A DNA stretch of 64,000 bases, from NCBI GenBank assembly GCA_030549495.1, contig JAUIRK010001052.1:2046001-2110000 (forward strand), given 5' to 3'. Shown here in pieces: positions 11,281 through 21,989 of this stretch (positions within the stretch are counted from its first letter, which is position 1; every line of letters begins with the position of its first letter). The notes beneath the pieces were generated by a model. It was given only the letters and a program-made list of their open reading frames with translations, did not search any database and was not told the origin of the DNA. The position numbers were made by a program, and so were the translations under genes. This DNA comes from Nectonema munidae. Lineage: Eukaryota; Nematomorpha; Nectonematoida; Nectonematidae.

Positions 11281-11460
11281 ATGAGGTTAACTATAGACGT
11301 CAAAATTTTGCTAAAAAATTGTAATTTTTGATTGACAGTTTTGGACATCAAAGAGTCATTCAACTACCATGAAACCGGTATCAAAAGATGCAGTTAGCGA
11401 TTTTAGGAAAAGTCACGAAATTTAAAGGGATATGATTCAGCCAATTTTGTACAATTAATT
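11281..11460. repeat. Conserved 3' flank of satellite array
   Basis: The stretch from GTAATTTTTGATTGACAGTT to TATGATTCAGCCAATTTTGT has a counterpart at 46265-46410 next to array 2, with shared words GTCATTCA, GATGCAG and GATTTTAGGAAAA. Thus the array and this tail belong to one repeat. Confidence 0.65.
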
Positions 11461-11656
11461 TTTTAGTGAAGGGCGGGGGTGTTAATAGGGTTAAGAATAC
11501 CCAACCCTAAAGAACATCCGCCTTTGAGCGAGATTATTATGTGTATTCAATTTGATATAAAATTATTTTCATGTAAAATTTATTTCACCCATATTATTCT
11601 AGCTATATATTACTTCACTTATTATTAAAGTTTTCACTTCAATTTTTCTGTTTGTA

Positions 11657-11878
11657 ATGTTAAATATATGCCCTAAAATGGTTAATGATTTTTATAAAAA
11701 ATATTCCATCCATATACCTTATAATTATTCTCCTGAAGTACTAGCAGCCTTTATTTCATCCATTGGCGAACATCCTCTAATAAAGGGTGGAAGTTCTTCT
11801 TATGCTCCAAAATTTGGATTCATGTGGATTAAACTAAAAATTTCTGACCTCGAGTACTTAAACTTTGATGGTGAATGA
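11657..11878 (+). CDS. Open frame of 73 codons, product unknown
   Basis: ATG at 11657 opens a frame to 11878 with balanced composition (SSIGEHPLIKGGSSSYAPKF, then GFMWIKLKISDLEYL), less AT-driven than neighbouring frames. No domain, signal peptide or splice signals are clear and no family is recognised. It could be a small gene, an exon or a decayed transposon piece. Confidence 0.25.
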   Translation: MLNICPKMVNDFYKKYSIHIPYNYSPEVLAAFISSIGEHPLIKGGSSSYAPKFGFMWIKLKISDLEYLNFDGE

Positions 11879-12119
11879 TTTATGAGTACAAGTTCCTCAT
11901 ATAAGAATACATTGCAATGAAAATGGCGTGCTTGTTTTGATGCGAGTTGAACGTAAACGGTTGAATTCAAATAATCTTATGCAAAAAGTTATGAGACAGC
12001 CGGCTACTACTTCATCCACTTACTCCTCAAAAAAGTGAAACGTCAAGAGACTGAGATGATGACACACAATATAGCATCAGCGTCTCCATAGGGGTCAAAA
12101 AATAGGCGACAAAAACTGC
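11879..12119. other. Upstream intergenic DNA
   Basis: Less AT-rich than the surroundings; no feature recognised before the promoter region of the LDLa gene. Confidence 0.3.
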
Positions 12120-12253
12120 TTGCAGAGGAATCAGCTGTCATAACATAAGCATTAGCAGTTCTCACTCACGTGACGTTTAAGTTGACAACAGCTGTGAATA
12201 TTTGAGCGTAAGTTATCGATCGAAGAGCTTACTTGCACAGTATTTCTTCCACA
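12120..12253 (+). promoter_or_regulatory. Probable promoter and 5' UTR of the LDLa gene
   Basis: A palindromic E-box CACGTG (12167-12172) overlaps a CRE half site TGACGT (12171-12176), and two CAGCTG E-boxes flank it (about 12133 and 12189). The region is GC-richer than the surroundings and lies 80-120 bp upstream of the start codon. No TATA box is obvious. Motif presence only; no expression evidence. Confidence 0.35.
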
Positions 12254-12437
12254 ATGCATCTCCCGCTCGTCGTCTTCATTGCCTACTTGTGTTCCTCCTC
12301 TCTAAGTAGAGACACCTTTAGAATCACTAAGAAAGGCCTTTTTGGATGCAAGGACAACATTGGCTTGCTGAAGTCATCTCAGTGGTGCAATGGTGTTGAA
12401 GATTGTGTGGATGGAACTGATGAATTAGGATGCATTG
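12254..12437 (+). CDS. First exon of a secreted/membrane LDL-receptor class A protein
   Basis: ATG at 12254 has a good context (CCACAATGC) and opens a hydrophobic signal peptide (MHLPLVVFIAYLCSSSLS). After it comes an LDLa module: a Cys, then SQWCNGVEDCVDGTDELGC, which carries the acidic calcium-cage residues (N/D, D, D, E) and the spacing of the C-terminal half of LDLa repeats. LDLa modules bind ligands in lipoprotein receptors, serine proteases and many arthropod secreted proteins. Codons stay open to 12437, where ATTG|GTAACT is a good donor, so the exon ends directly after the module in phase 1. Later exons were not found; transposon sequence fills the next 2 kb, so the intron is long or the gene is interrupted. 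The open frame continuing into intron is spurious. Confidence 0.65.
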
Positions 12438-12485
12438 GTAACTGTCTCTTTATTCGATCTCATGATATACATTTGTTCCTACTTC

Positions 12486-12610
12486 CCTACTTGCGGGTCA
12501 TTCACAATTGACGTCAACACAGACTGGGAGGGAGGGGGAGGTTTCAAGTTGACAAAAGGTGGACAGGGGGAGGGGGGTTTGGAAAAGTTGACATCAACAT
12601 TATATATAGA
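12486..12610. mobile_element. Short element sharing ends with the 17.1-19.1 kb transposon
   Basis: GGGTCATTCACAATTGACGT starts at about 12496, matching the terminal repeat of the 1.95-kb element (read outward-in from 19072). A G-rich stretch (GGGAGGGAGGGGGAGG) and an inverted GTTGACATCAAC follow. It lies in the putative intron of the LDLa gene, probably a deleted derivative. Confidence 0.5.
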
Positions 12611-12642
12611 TTTCTCTTTTTTTCAGATCTGTATATTTCACA

Positions 12643-14104
12643 CAGGGGCGCACATCCTCAAAATTATTGGGGGGGGGGGCGAAATTTTTTGTTACAATTT
12701 TCAAAATTAGTGGTTTTAAAATATCACGTGAGACCAAATATTTATTCATAGTCAAAACGTCTAGAAATCATAACTTCACAAAACGAAATTTTTTAGTATA
12801 ATCCTTCATGCCTGTTTGATTTCTTATATTTTCAAGTATTTCATGTCGAACTTATCTATCTGATAACGAACTAAAGTTTTGCATAATTTCAACACGTTCT
12901 TACTCGTCAAAGTTGGTAATATTTAGTTCCATCACTGGATTGTATTGGTCTGAAACTTATTTTCAATTTTGATATAAAATAAGCTTAAATTATATTGAAA
13001 AGTTTTGTCCATATTTCAGTGTCCATAATTCTTTTATTTACTACACGATTTGAATGGATTTTAAGAGATTGGAATGAATTTTTATCTATTCCAGTAAAAA
13101 GACACGCTTGATTATAGTGCATTTTACAATTAAATCTAAAATGTGAACTAAAAAACTAGAAAAGTTTTGTGCTCAATTTTTTAGTTTTTTTCTTCAACAA
13201 TTTTGATTCTCGAAAAAAAAATGTTTTTTTGGGTTCAGATACTAATTTTTCAACCTCTTGGTTTGGAACGTTTTGGTTTTCGGGCGTTTCAATTTCGGCT
13301 TTTGGATTTCTGACGTTTTGTTTTTGGGCGTTTTGGATTTCGGACGTTTTGACCTAGCACCATATTTAAGTAATCCTTTAAAATAGAGTGTATTCAGCGC
13401 ATACCTAAAGTCCTAAATTTATAAGACTACTTTATATTTTTTTTTTACAAAATTGGCGAATTTAAATACTATACTTCCAGCGAAAATATTTTAATTAAAT
13501 TTGCCTATCGAATATACACTAGTTAAAAAAAATTCAAAATTGTTCAGGGGGCAATAAGCTTTTCATTTGAAAATGCAGTAGTCTATCAGGCACATTACAG
13601 GAGTTGAGGAAACGATATTTGATTCATAGAGAAAACAAATAACTGAAGGTTGGATGGTTTTATATGAGTGAATGTAGTCTGAAGGCAAAGAGTCTACTAG
13701 ACACCCTGCGATGTTTATATGAAAAAATGTGATTGATTCAGGGGCAAGGGTATAAAACGAAGTTATAATTGTGCAAACAAAAATTAAGATCGCATTATTT
13801 CATTTTACTCAGCATCATTCAAAAATAGTTTAAAAGCTAAATCGATACAAGCTACAAAAATCATCAACATGTGTTTGCTCAAAAATACTACAAAGAGGAG
13901 ACACTGTGATAAACATTGCTTACTTATTGGGTGCATATTGAAGCAATGGATTATTATTATTATATAGCTCTCACGCATCGTCTGTAAAATATGTTCGATA
14001 AGAAAAATGCGATTATACATGTTTTATAAACAAGCAGCAACTCTTACTTATAAAAAATTATTGAGGGGCGAAGGTCATTTTGGCCCCCTGGATGTGCGCC
14101 CCTG
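12643..14104. mobile_element. hAT-like repeat with 15-bp inverted ends (copy B)
   Basis: It starts CAGGGGCGCACATCC and ends GGATGTGCGCCCCTG, a perfect 15-bp inverted repeat. The adjacent 8-mers (ATTTCACA and TTAGGAAA) do not match, so no target duplication is visible. The left portion and 13380-13800 match 50802-51340 nearly base for base (e.g. CCAGCGAAAATATTTTAATT). A younger MITE (12750-13366) sits inside. No transposase is encoded; minus-strand frame 13805-14020 is not supported as a gene. Confidence 0.7.
12750..13366. mobile_element. MITE family 1, copy 3, nested in the hAT-like repeat
   Basis: Left end TTCATAGTCAAAACGTC and right end GTTTTGACCTAGCACC belong to the GTCAAAACGTCC family. 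The right end holds five spaced ACGTTTTG / GCGTTTTG words. An ATATTTA flanks both sides, and copy C of the host repeat (about 50900) has a single AAATATTCAAGCAATCC at the same point, i.e. an empty site. The target duplication is thus 7-8 bp. Confidence 0.75.
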
Positions 14105-14545
14105 TTAGGAAAAAAATTTATAGAGCTTCAAGAAAAACTAAAAAATTTTACAGCATAAGCCTCTGGATTCCATTCCTCGTTGATACGAATTTGTTCATAG
14201 TTTGACATAAGCGGTACATCAGTGCCTTGTCAATGAAAATACACCCGCTGTACACCTTACCTTTTACTCAAAATTAAAAAATTTGTAACATAATTAACAT
14301 AAGAGAGAAAGGAAACAAATTAAAATAATAAAGCAATTTTCACTATTTTAAAATGGAACCGTCTGTTCTCAGAATAATTTCAAAATAATAGGGGTCATAA
14401 AAAATGAGATTAGTTTATCGGCACTTTATTTGATATTTTCAAGTTTTTATAAGCAACAAAAGCCAACGTTGAAGTAGCTAACCATTATAGGGTGATTTGA
14501 TAATGCTTATATTTTTTACATTTTTTAAGAAATCATAGTATACAA
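14105..14545 (-). repeat. Composite interspersed repeat, copy B (SINE-bearing part)
   Basis: Matches copy A in inverted orientation from TTTATAGAGCTTCAAGAAAA through the SINE body (TTTGTTCATAGTTTGACATA) to TTTATAAGCAACAAAAGCCA. The SINE head is damaged: the A box is absent and the B box is degenerate. Confidence 0.75.
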
Positions 14546-15480
14546 AAACGGTAGTTTAATCACTTTTCATAAAATTATTTAAAAGGACCTGGTTCTTTCA
14601 GTATCAGGTCTTATTTGTCCATTTTCTATTAAACAACAAAGAACGCAAAGAGAGCGAGTATTGAAAACACATTCTTGCTTATTTGATGTGAGATTAAGCT
14701 TAGATTTTCAAGCCAAAGTTGTTACCTGTATTTTTGTTAATTCTGTTTTTAGGTTTTTACCACCTTTTTAGGTTTTTACTACCAAGCCTAATTTTTTTAG
14801 ATTCCTATCAATGTAAAAAATAGGACATCGATTAAACAAATGTAGCAATTTAAATTCTTAAGTGTGGGGCGAGCGTAAACTCCTATTATTGATCAACGCC
14901 ATAATATTATCAAGTGTTGAAGGATGCTACCTATGCCGTGCGCAGGACATGTTTCGTCTATTGAAGGCTGGCATGCTTTATAATTCATCAAGTTTCAGCA
15001 AGCTAAATAATTATAAATTTTTCATATTTCTTAAAAATGCACACTCCTGTTTTATAAGGAATCAAGTTTTTTCAGCACATCGTCAATCATATTTTAACAA
15101 AAATATTAAACATTTTTTTATTTCATTTTTAATTTGATCGAACATATAAGCACCAAAATAATGATTTTTTAGTTGTGGTTATCGCATTCATATGGACGAA
15201 TAATCTTGTATAGATTTGACTTAAAAAGGGTTCTGGATGGAGATTCTATGCTCCTACACTTAAGCCACCTGCCAACAATGATGAACAAGTGTAAAATATA
15301 TATACAAACAAATAAAGTTAATTTATCTTACAAACAAAACTAGAAGCTAGTCTAGTCTCCGATAACTATGCTGTCTGGAATATTGTCCAATGCGTAATAA
15401 AGAAATCACGTTTGGCACGTTGAATTCTGATTTAGTGTATCGTAACAGTGGGATAGATTAATTTTGCATTTACAAGTGAC
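14546..15480. other. Intergenic DNA
   Basis: No supported feature. A frame at 14862-15137 begins at GTG, not ATG, and has a hydrophobic start by chance; neither family nor splice context supports it. Confidence 0.35.
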
Positions 15481-15543
15481 ATGTGTGATAAATTGGTAAC
15501 TGCGCTTCCCCAAAACAAGCAAGATGCTTTGATATCTTTAGCG
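15481..15543 (+). CDS. Candidate first exon, product unknown
   Basis: ATG at 15481 opens 21 codons (MCDKLVTALPQNKQDALISL then A) that end at GCG|GTAAAT, a good donor, in phase 0. Composition is far less AT-biased than random frames here. It does not fit the fatty-acid-binding exon downstream, which needs an upstream exon ending in phase 1. No family recognised. Confidence 0.3.
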
Positions 15544-16458
15544 GTAAATACGTGTCGAAATTTTTTTGTGAGTACGGATAATCACGAAAACTTTATGAGT
15601 GTGGGCTGATGCGGGTAGAAAATAGGACTGATAGAGAACTCTAGATAATACATATTTTTGTTTGCCCCTTATAATTATTTCTAATTTTCTTAAAAATACT
15701 TTATAGCGTTTTAAATAAAACTGCTATTCTACCCGAATCCCGATAAAGTTAAATTGCAACCCATATCATACCTGGAGGTCTGGGTTTCCCGAATTCTAAT
15801 TCGTGGAACCGAAATGTGAAGATCTCTGCTAAATAGATATTAGATAGGGAGTAGTTAGTTAGAAATTTTGGAAAAGTTTGTAATCTAGCAAGTACAATCT
15901 TTTATTAGTTGGTCGCATATCCTACACTCGTATTATTCAGTTTTCGGCGTTTTTGATTCTCCTCCTGCTGTGATTTTTGACTTTAATTTACTCGTATTCT
16001 CCATAAAAAAATTTCAAAATCTCTGCAACTTAGAAATCTCCCTTCAAATTGAAAAATAATATTAATATTCGATTGTTCCGATCCAATACCAATTCGCATC
16101 TGTAGATAGTTAGTTTCTTGGTTACCTAGTCAGTTTACTTTGTTAGTAGTAATAATTACTAAAGCTTATTTCAGTTAAATCAGTAATTGTAATGATTTTC
16201 TTAAGTTGTTAATCACTAAATCTCATTTGGTTTCAAATCTTGCGACATTAGCAATTATATAGCATTCCGATTTGTACCTTGAGAGATTGTAAACTTCTCA
16301 AACGTATGGCAGATAATTCTATCCTTGTATGATTCTAACTTTTTTCTGCTTTGAAAATAAGAATCTAAAATCGTTATCCTGTAAAGCGATTAGATATTTT
16401 GCTAGTTTAATTTTTTATACTTTTTATTTTGGTTTATTTTTTATTTCATTATCTTTAG
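15544..16458. other. Intergenic or intron DNA upstream of the FABP exon
   Basis: Contains scattered AGTTAGTT words (15850, 16110) and ends in the acceptor TTTCATTATCTTTAG (to 16458). A short ATG frame at 16306 does not join in phase to the FABP exon. Confidence 0.4.
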
Positions 16459-16862
16459 ACGTAACGGGAGTTTACAAGTATGTGAGTAGTGAACGCTTTG
16501 GCGACTTCCTAAGAGATTTGGGTTTGTCATACTTTAAAAGAAAAATCGCCGTGCGAATGAAGCCCGATTTCCACGTTTCCTTCGACAAAGCATCTGGAAA
16601 TTGGACCTGGACAACGAATTACTTCCTTCATAAAGTTGTTATAACCTTTCAGTTGGATCAAGAGTTTGAAGAAGCTAGAAGTGATGGAGTTCTTTGCGGT
16701 TCCACCATTAAGCGCATTCACAACATGTTCATTCACAAACAAATCGCTAAGAAAGGCAAAAACACTAATGCCACCAGAGTTTTTACTCCTGATGGAATGA
16801 CATTCACTGTCAAAACTGATAATGTTGTTAGTGTTAGTTATTTTAAAAAAAATATTAATTAA
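16459..16862 (+). CDS. Fatty-acid-binding protein (FABP/CRABP family), main exon
   Basis: An acceptor at 16457-16458 introduces an exon with the FABP fold signature: TGVYKYVSSERFGDFLRDLG at the N-terminus, FHVSFDKASGNWTW, a conserved FQLDQEFEEARSDG block and RVFTPDGMTFTVKTDNVVS near the end; stop at 16860-16862. About 134 residues follow the splice site, so only a handful of N-terminal residues (normal FABP length 130-135) belong to an upstream exon, which was not found. FABPs are cytosolic beta-barrel carriers of long-chain fatty acids or retinoids. The first ligand arginine (TRVF) is present, but the usual C-terminal R-x-Y carboxylate-binding motif is replaced (SVSYFKK), so ligand binding may differ. 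The hydrophobic codons before 16459 are intron read-through, not a signal peptide. Confidence 0.75.
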
Positions 16863-17119
16863 TAAATTTTGTTTTAGTTAATTTTATTCTGATTCCATTA
16901 TTTGTTCCACTGTAATGAAAAAATTCGTCCAAACTGTTGTAGTATCCGTTGGCGCTCGTTCAAGAACATTAGCCCCCATGCATACTTATCACGATATTCA
17001 AGCAGATGTTTTGCTCTAAGGACAATAAGTGCCTTTTATAAACAAGTTTTTATTTTAATTTTGACATTTTTAGTTTGTACTAATATTTTAAATTACATTG
17101 CTCACGTGCTGATTGTGCG
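16863..17119. other. 3' flank of the FABP exon
   Basis: Possible 3' UTR; TTAATAAATTTTG directly after the stop could serve as a weak poly-A signal (AATAAA at 16861-16866). No gene seen. Confidence 0.35.
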
Positions 17120-17122
17120 TTA

Positions 17123-19072
17123 GGGGCCATTCACAATTGCTATAAAATGCAGAGTTGCCACCTTTTTTGCAAAATCAGTGAAAGCCAGGAAAACTCAGGT
17201 AATTTGCTACTAGTAAATTTTTAAAGAATAATCTCTTGCAAGTCTCTATGGATGGTCGAAATGACAATCTTAAGTTCTTAAAAGACTTTGAGCAAGAAAG
17301 AAGTTAAGATCAAATAAATAAGAATCTTATTGATATCGGAGTATGTGGTCGTCACGTAGTACATAGTGCTCTAAGAACAGGAATAAGTGCATCAAAATGG
17401 AATCTTAGTGTATTTTTACGTGATATATATTATCTTTTTAATGATTCGCCTGCCCCTAGAGCAGACTTCACTTATGTTACAGGCTGCATGAAGTTTCCCA
17501 TCAAACATTGTCCAGTTCGCTAGGCAGAAAATGTATTGCATCGAATGAGTTCTTCGATTTCTTGATTGTAAAAAACTTTCTAGCACTAAGCCTGCCAATA
17601 ATGTTAAACATTTGTTTGAAGACAAATTCTTAAAAGCTAAGCTAGAATTTTTTTTTACCTTTTTTCTTGCTTGCTTGATCCTTTGAAGTCACTTTTATCA
17701 CGTTTTATCAGTCCTCAAAAGCTTCTTATCCCTTTAACCTCACAGAGTATCATAACGCTTGATCTAGATTTGCCAGAAAATGCTATTGAAATGCAGAAAC
17801 TAGACATTGGTTTTGCTGCAAAAAAGTATCTCAAGGAAATTAAAGCAACTGAATCCGAAATATTACAGTTTAAAAAAGAATGCCAGAATTTCCCAATTGC
17901 CACAACAAAGAAAATTCTCTAAAGAAGTCCGTTAAAATATAAACTTGTTTAGGGTTTAACATATTTAGATCCAAAAATGATTTTTAGAAGTCGAGAATGG
18001 CTATTGTTCTTGAAGCTTTTTATAATGCTAATAGAATAACTTGCAAGCAAGATGAAAATGCTGAATCCCAATACCAAACCTTATGTGATCAGGGTCAACC
18101 TATTTTTTAAAGAAAATTTGAGTTCTTTTAGTGAAAATGTTGGTGAGGGAATTTAGGTTAGACACATTTTATTGTCAACTTTTTAAAGGTAATAGTTTCT
18201 ATGCTGAGTTATGGAAAGTCATCAAACTTTGCCTTATTTTTTCTCATGGTAAGGCGCAAGTTGAAAAGGGATTTTCCATTTACAGATCTTTACTTGTAGA
18301 AAACTTACTAGAGACTTCATTAATTTCACAAAAAAGAGTCAAAGATGCTATAAATCACGATGGTGGTATTTCAAATATTATGATTACAAAGTGAATGATT
18401 TCATCTGCATCACGTCAGAGATTTATGAACCATCTCGAAGATTTGAAGCGTAAGAGAAGTTTACTTTAAGATTTAAATGCAAAGAAACGAAAGTAGAAGA
18501 AAAAAGAGTTAACAACTATGCTCTGCAAGAAGAAGCGTTGAACACTAAAATGGAAGAGTTGGAAAAATAAATTTGATAAAAAGGATTTTATGTGTAAAAT
18601 TAAAAATGTTACCATAATTTTATTATGCATTGTAAATACGTTTGATATTTTATAATAAATGTGTTTAGATTTAATCATTTTTCTTCAATATTTGAAAAAG
18701 TATTTATACAACCTAAAGGCAAATAAGTAATAAAGGTTTTGATACTTATTTTGTTAGTAGCTAGGTACATAGTGTCTACAGGTTAGAAAAAAAACCTGAA
18801 AAAATACGGTTTTTTTTTATAAAATTTAACAATTTAGATTTTTAATATAAATTTTTTGTGTTTTGCTTTGAAAACTCAGTTTTTTTGTTTTATCATTGTG
18901 TAATAGTGGTTTCAAGATTAGAGAATTTTCATAAAAAGACGGGGGGGAGGTTAGGATAAGTTGACAAATGAAGAATTTGTAAACTAATTAAATAGTCCAA
19001 AGTTGAGAATGGGGGGTGGGGGGGAGGTTAAAATTAAGCAAAAAAAGGTTCACGTCAATTGTGAATGACCCC
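17123..19072 (+). mobile_element. DNA transposon, ~1.95 kb, with TTA flanks
   Basis: Ends GGGGCCATTCACAATTG and CAATTGTGAATGACCCC are inverted repeats, and TTA lies on both sides (17120-17122 and 19073-19075), a likely 3-bp target duplication. The right subterminal region is G-rich. The interior encodes a decayed transposase in the same orientation. A 12.5-kb fragment has the same end. The TTA duplication is like PIF/Harbinger, while the protein end resembles hAT dimerisation segments, so the superfamily is left open. Confidence 0.75.
17236..18394 (+). pseudogene. Decayed transposase of the 17.1-19.1 kb element
   Basis: Translated pieces in order: SMDGRNDNLKFLKDFEQE with an acidic DG motif; IGVCGRHVVHSALRTG; DSPAPRADFTYVTGCMKFP; a middle piece (17671-17922) with LTSQSIITLDLDLP; and a C-terminal piece (18131-18394) with LIFSHGKAQVEKGFSIYRSL and ...SLISQKRVKDAINHDGG. 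This order matches a transposase-derived protein family widespread in fish and invertebrates whose C-terminus resembles the hAT dimerisation region. The N-terminal part is missing. Stops at about 17308 and 17523 and at least three frame changes break it. A TATA-like or start signal was not identified. Confidence 0.65.
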
Positions 19073-19245
19073 TTACTAGTATTTCTTAAATTACATAACA
19101 ATATAACTAATGACCGTATAGCAGCACTAATTAGCCAATCAAAAGTAAGTATAATAAATATTTTTTTAAACAAAAATTACGTTATTAAGACCACCTTTAG
19201 GACTTTATTTTTAGGGTCTTAATAGTGAGTTTAGAGATAAATGAA

Positions 19246-19533
19246 GGTTCCTAGTCAAAACGTCCTTAAACCAAAAAGAATTTTTTTTCTTTTTTCTAAT
19301 AAAGGATATAATATGTAAAGGGATTATACATGGCCGTTTTCAAATATAATAATACTAATCAGAGCTAAGGAAAAGAACGATTGCAGTTTTTAATTGGTTT
19401 TTTAACAATTTTTTTTGTTTCCCCAATTAAAAAATGAATTAAACTTTGGTTGTATAATGTTAGCATAATGCAATAAAATGCCATTAAATAAACTAAAAAT
19501 TCATTTTGATTTTGGACGTTTTGACCTGGCATC
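19246..19533. mobile_element. MITE family 1, copy 2, 288 bp
   Basis: Ends GGTTCCTAGTCAAAACGTCC and GGACGTTTTGACCTGGCATC are inverted repeats. The interior matches copy 1 in reverse, e.g. CATGGCCGTTTTCAAATATA opposite TTTTGAAACCGCCATGTA. About half the length of copy 1. Non-coding. Confidence 0.8.
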
Positions 19534-19555
19534 TAAATAAATCATACGGTAAACC

Positions 19556-21480
19556 TCGATATAACGTGCTCTTTGTGGTTAGCAACACGACATATTAGCT
19601 TAGACTTAGAGGGTAGTTGTCGAGGTTAGCGGAGATTGTCAAGAAAGCAACAAAAGCAAGAAGAAACAAATCATTTACCCGTGTCATTTTACAAGTTTCT
19701 TCATCTCTCTACTTAATTTTTATCATCATCATGCATAGAAAATGGTTAGCGTAGAATTTTTCCATCACCTCCATGCATATAGATTTGTAGTGTAAAAAAA
19801 CCTGTTTTTCTTTTCTATAAAAATTTCATAATAAAAATTAAAAAAAAATTACTTTTGATATTTTTTTGCTTGAAGGTACAAAATACTTATCCGATTAGAA
19901 ATTGATAAGAACAAATTTTCTATGTAACTAAAATCTAGAGCCGTTGAAAAGTTATTAAACGTCAAAGTAAAAATTGTATATTTTAGAAGTAAATTTTAGT
20001 CATGTAATTAAATTTGAAGGAGATTAGTTTTAAACTGATTATAATAATATGTCTAACAAAAAATGATATTAAATGAAAAATCGCGTTGGCCTTCCTACAT
20101 AAGCAAAAACATTACTTGTTATAAATGGATGCATAAAAATAAAGATGCAATATGTCTTAACATATTGAAAACTCATAACGAAAATTCTAAAGTAAAAACT
20201 ATTTAAAAATAAACTTGATTTAGGGAGGCAAAAGCGATTTTTCATACATATATATATAGACGCATATATACCAAAAGTGTGGATTTTACCCATCAGGTGC
20301 TATAAGAAATATTAATTGAAATGTCTTGAAATTTTAATACATTCGTTTTGTACATGGAAAATGAACATATACCAAATTTTGTGAAATTTTAATAACGAGA
20401 AGTTTAGTAAATTTGCTAATTTAAAACCTTACATTTAAATATAAGTATCTTGGCGCAGCACAAAATATAAAAGCCTCCGGAGCTTTGCCTCTTTATAGTA
20501 TAGCTATTTTTTATTAAGTAATACAAACAAGTTATTTATGGAAATAAAAAAAAAAATTTAATTAAATAATCTTAAAATGTTTTATATTACAACAAAACTT
20601 TATTTTATGACATTAAAAAAGAAACATAAAATCTTCGACCTTGATTTAATGAAAAATCAACGTTGTAATCATTGTTTTCATCAACTTCAATATTTATTGC
20701 TTGAGAAATATGTGCAGAAATTTGTGACAGAAAAAAGTAAAGGTCTATTATTGTGATATTCCAAAAATATATTTTTAATTTGTTATTCTCTTTTTTTTTT
20801 ATATTTCCGCCATTCCATGCGTACTTTGAATTGAGCTCTTCTATTTCTGGCATGTCTTTTAAAAAATTTTCTACACATTTAATAAAAAATTCCAAAACTT
20901 TCCACACTGTAGTTGTCTCAAATGGAAGAGACGATTTCATTCTAAAATATTTTTAGAATGTCTTTTAGTGCTATAATAATGAAAAGTTATTGAGCTCTCA
21001 TTATTAAGTTAATATTTATAACCTTGATGATCCATAGTTTTTATTGCAAAATAATTAAAGTATATGGAAAAATAAAATGTGCTGAGTCATATAAATTCCT
21101 ATTGTGCGTAGGAAATATAAAATGAAGCACAAATACTACAAATGTAAAGAAAGTAATTAGTGATGATGAAGAAATCTGCAAGCGAGTGTTTGAGGTCTGT
21201 AAAATGACATGTGTAAAAGATTTATGTTTCTTCTTGCTTTTGTAGCTTTCTTGACGGTATACGAAATAAAAGGGCAGACACTAAATCATACCATCTTGCA
21301 GCAAAAGAGAGATGCAATTAGATAGAATAGCATGACGGGTTCTAGGAGAAGCATTGGCGAAGGAGAAGCGTTGGCGTTTTTAAAATTTTTTGATGTTGCC
21401 GCTTTGCTTCTTATCTACATTAGCCGCCATCTCATTATCTTTTTTTCTTCATCACTTTGTAGCACATATGAATAATGCTA
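19556..21480. mobile_element. Probable non-autonomous MULE with long inverted ends
   Basis: 19640-19735 (CAAGAAAGCAACAAAAGCAA ... TTCTTCATC) is inverted at 21165-21270 (GATGATGAAGAAATCTGCAA ... GCTTTTGTAGCTTTCTTG). Long terminal inverted repeats are typical of Mutator-like elements, and a MULE transposase exon (20605-20941) lies between them. Outer limits are uncertain; a separate mariner-like end (CCTCGATATAACGTGCTC) is seen at 19563. Confidence 0.5.
20605..20941 (-). pseudogene. MULE transposase fragment, copy 3 (last exon)
   Basis: Minus-strand codons from 20940 read MKSSLPFETTTVWKVLEFF, then DMPEIEELNSKYAWNGGNIK, which align with the C-terminal exon of copies 1 (22312-21990) and 2 (24296-23901). 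The homology begins exactly at a splice acceptor (AAATATTTTAG), the same intron position as in the other copies. Upstream exons are absent, so the copy is an internally deleted derivative. Confidence 0.7.
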
Positions 21481-21980
21481 TAACTGTTACTGCTCCACAT
21501 GAAACTTTTGATTATCAGGATTTTAGATGTAAAATTGTAACTATTAAAAACAAAAACTGAATATTACACTGAATATTAATTTGAAGTAAATATTACACAA
21601 AACTGTAAAAAGTTTTTTTTAACGTTTACCCCTATATAAAAATTCTAAACGATAATTTCTTTTTAATCAAAAATGTCTACTACAAAAAAAATTCAACTTC
21701 TATATCTTTCTAAAAAAATCAATAAAAATTTTCAATTCTAATGAATAAAAATTTTTAACTTTAAATTGTAATTTTTTAAAATAAAAATAGAAAAATTTTG
21801 AATATAAAATTAAATTTTTCAATAAATTTTAAATTTAAAAATGGAAAAACTATAATTAAAAATTTTTCAAAACTATTTTCATAAATATTTTGTTATTAAA
21901 ATAATTATAAAAAAAATGAACATAAAAATATATATCTATTTAAGTATCAATAAAATAAAATTAAGCACAAAATGTAAAAA
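21481..21980. other. AT-rich spacer
   Basis: No supported feature between the inverted repeat at 21.2 kb and MULE copy 1. Confidence 0.4.
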
Positions 21981-21989
21981 TCAATTTAA

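Noticed and set aside
14862-15137. Secreted small protein
   Set aside because: The frame begins at GTG, lacks an ATG before the hydrophobic stretch and has no supporting splice or domain evidence.
16329-16458. Hydrophobic N-terminal extension of the FABP open frame as a signal peptide
   Set aside because: FABPs are cytosolic and start a few residues before TGVYKY; a clear acceptor at 16457-16458 makes the extension intron.
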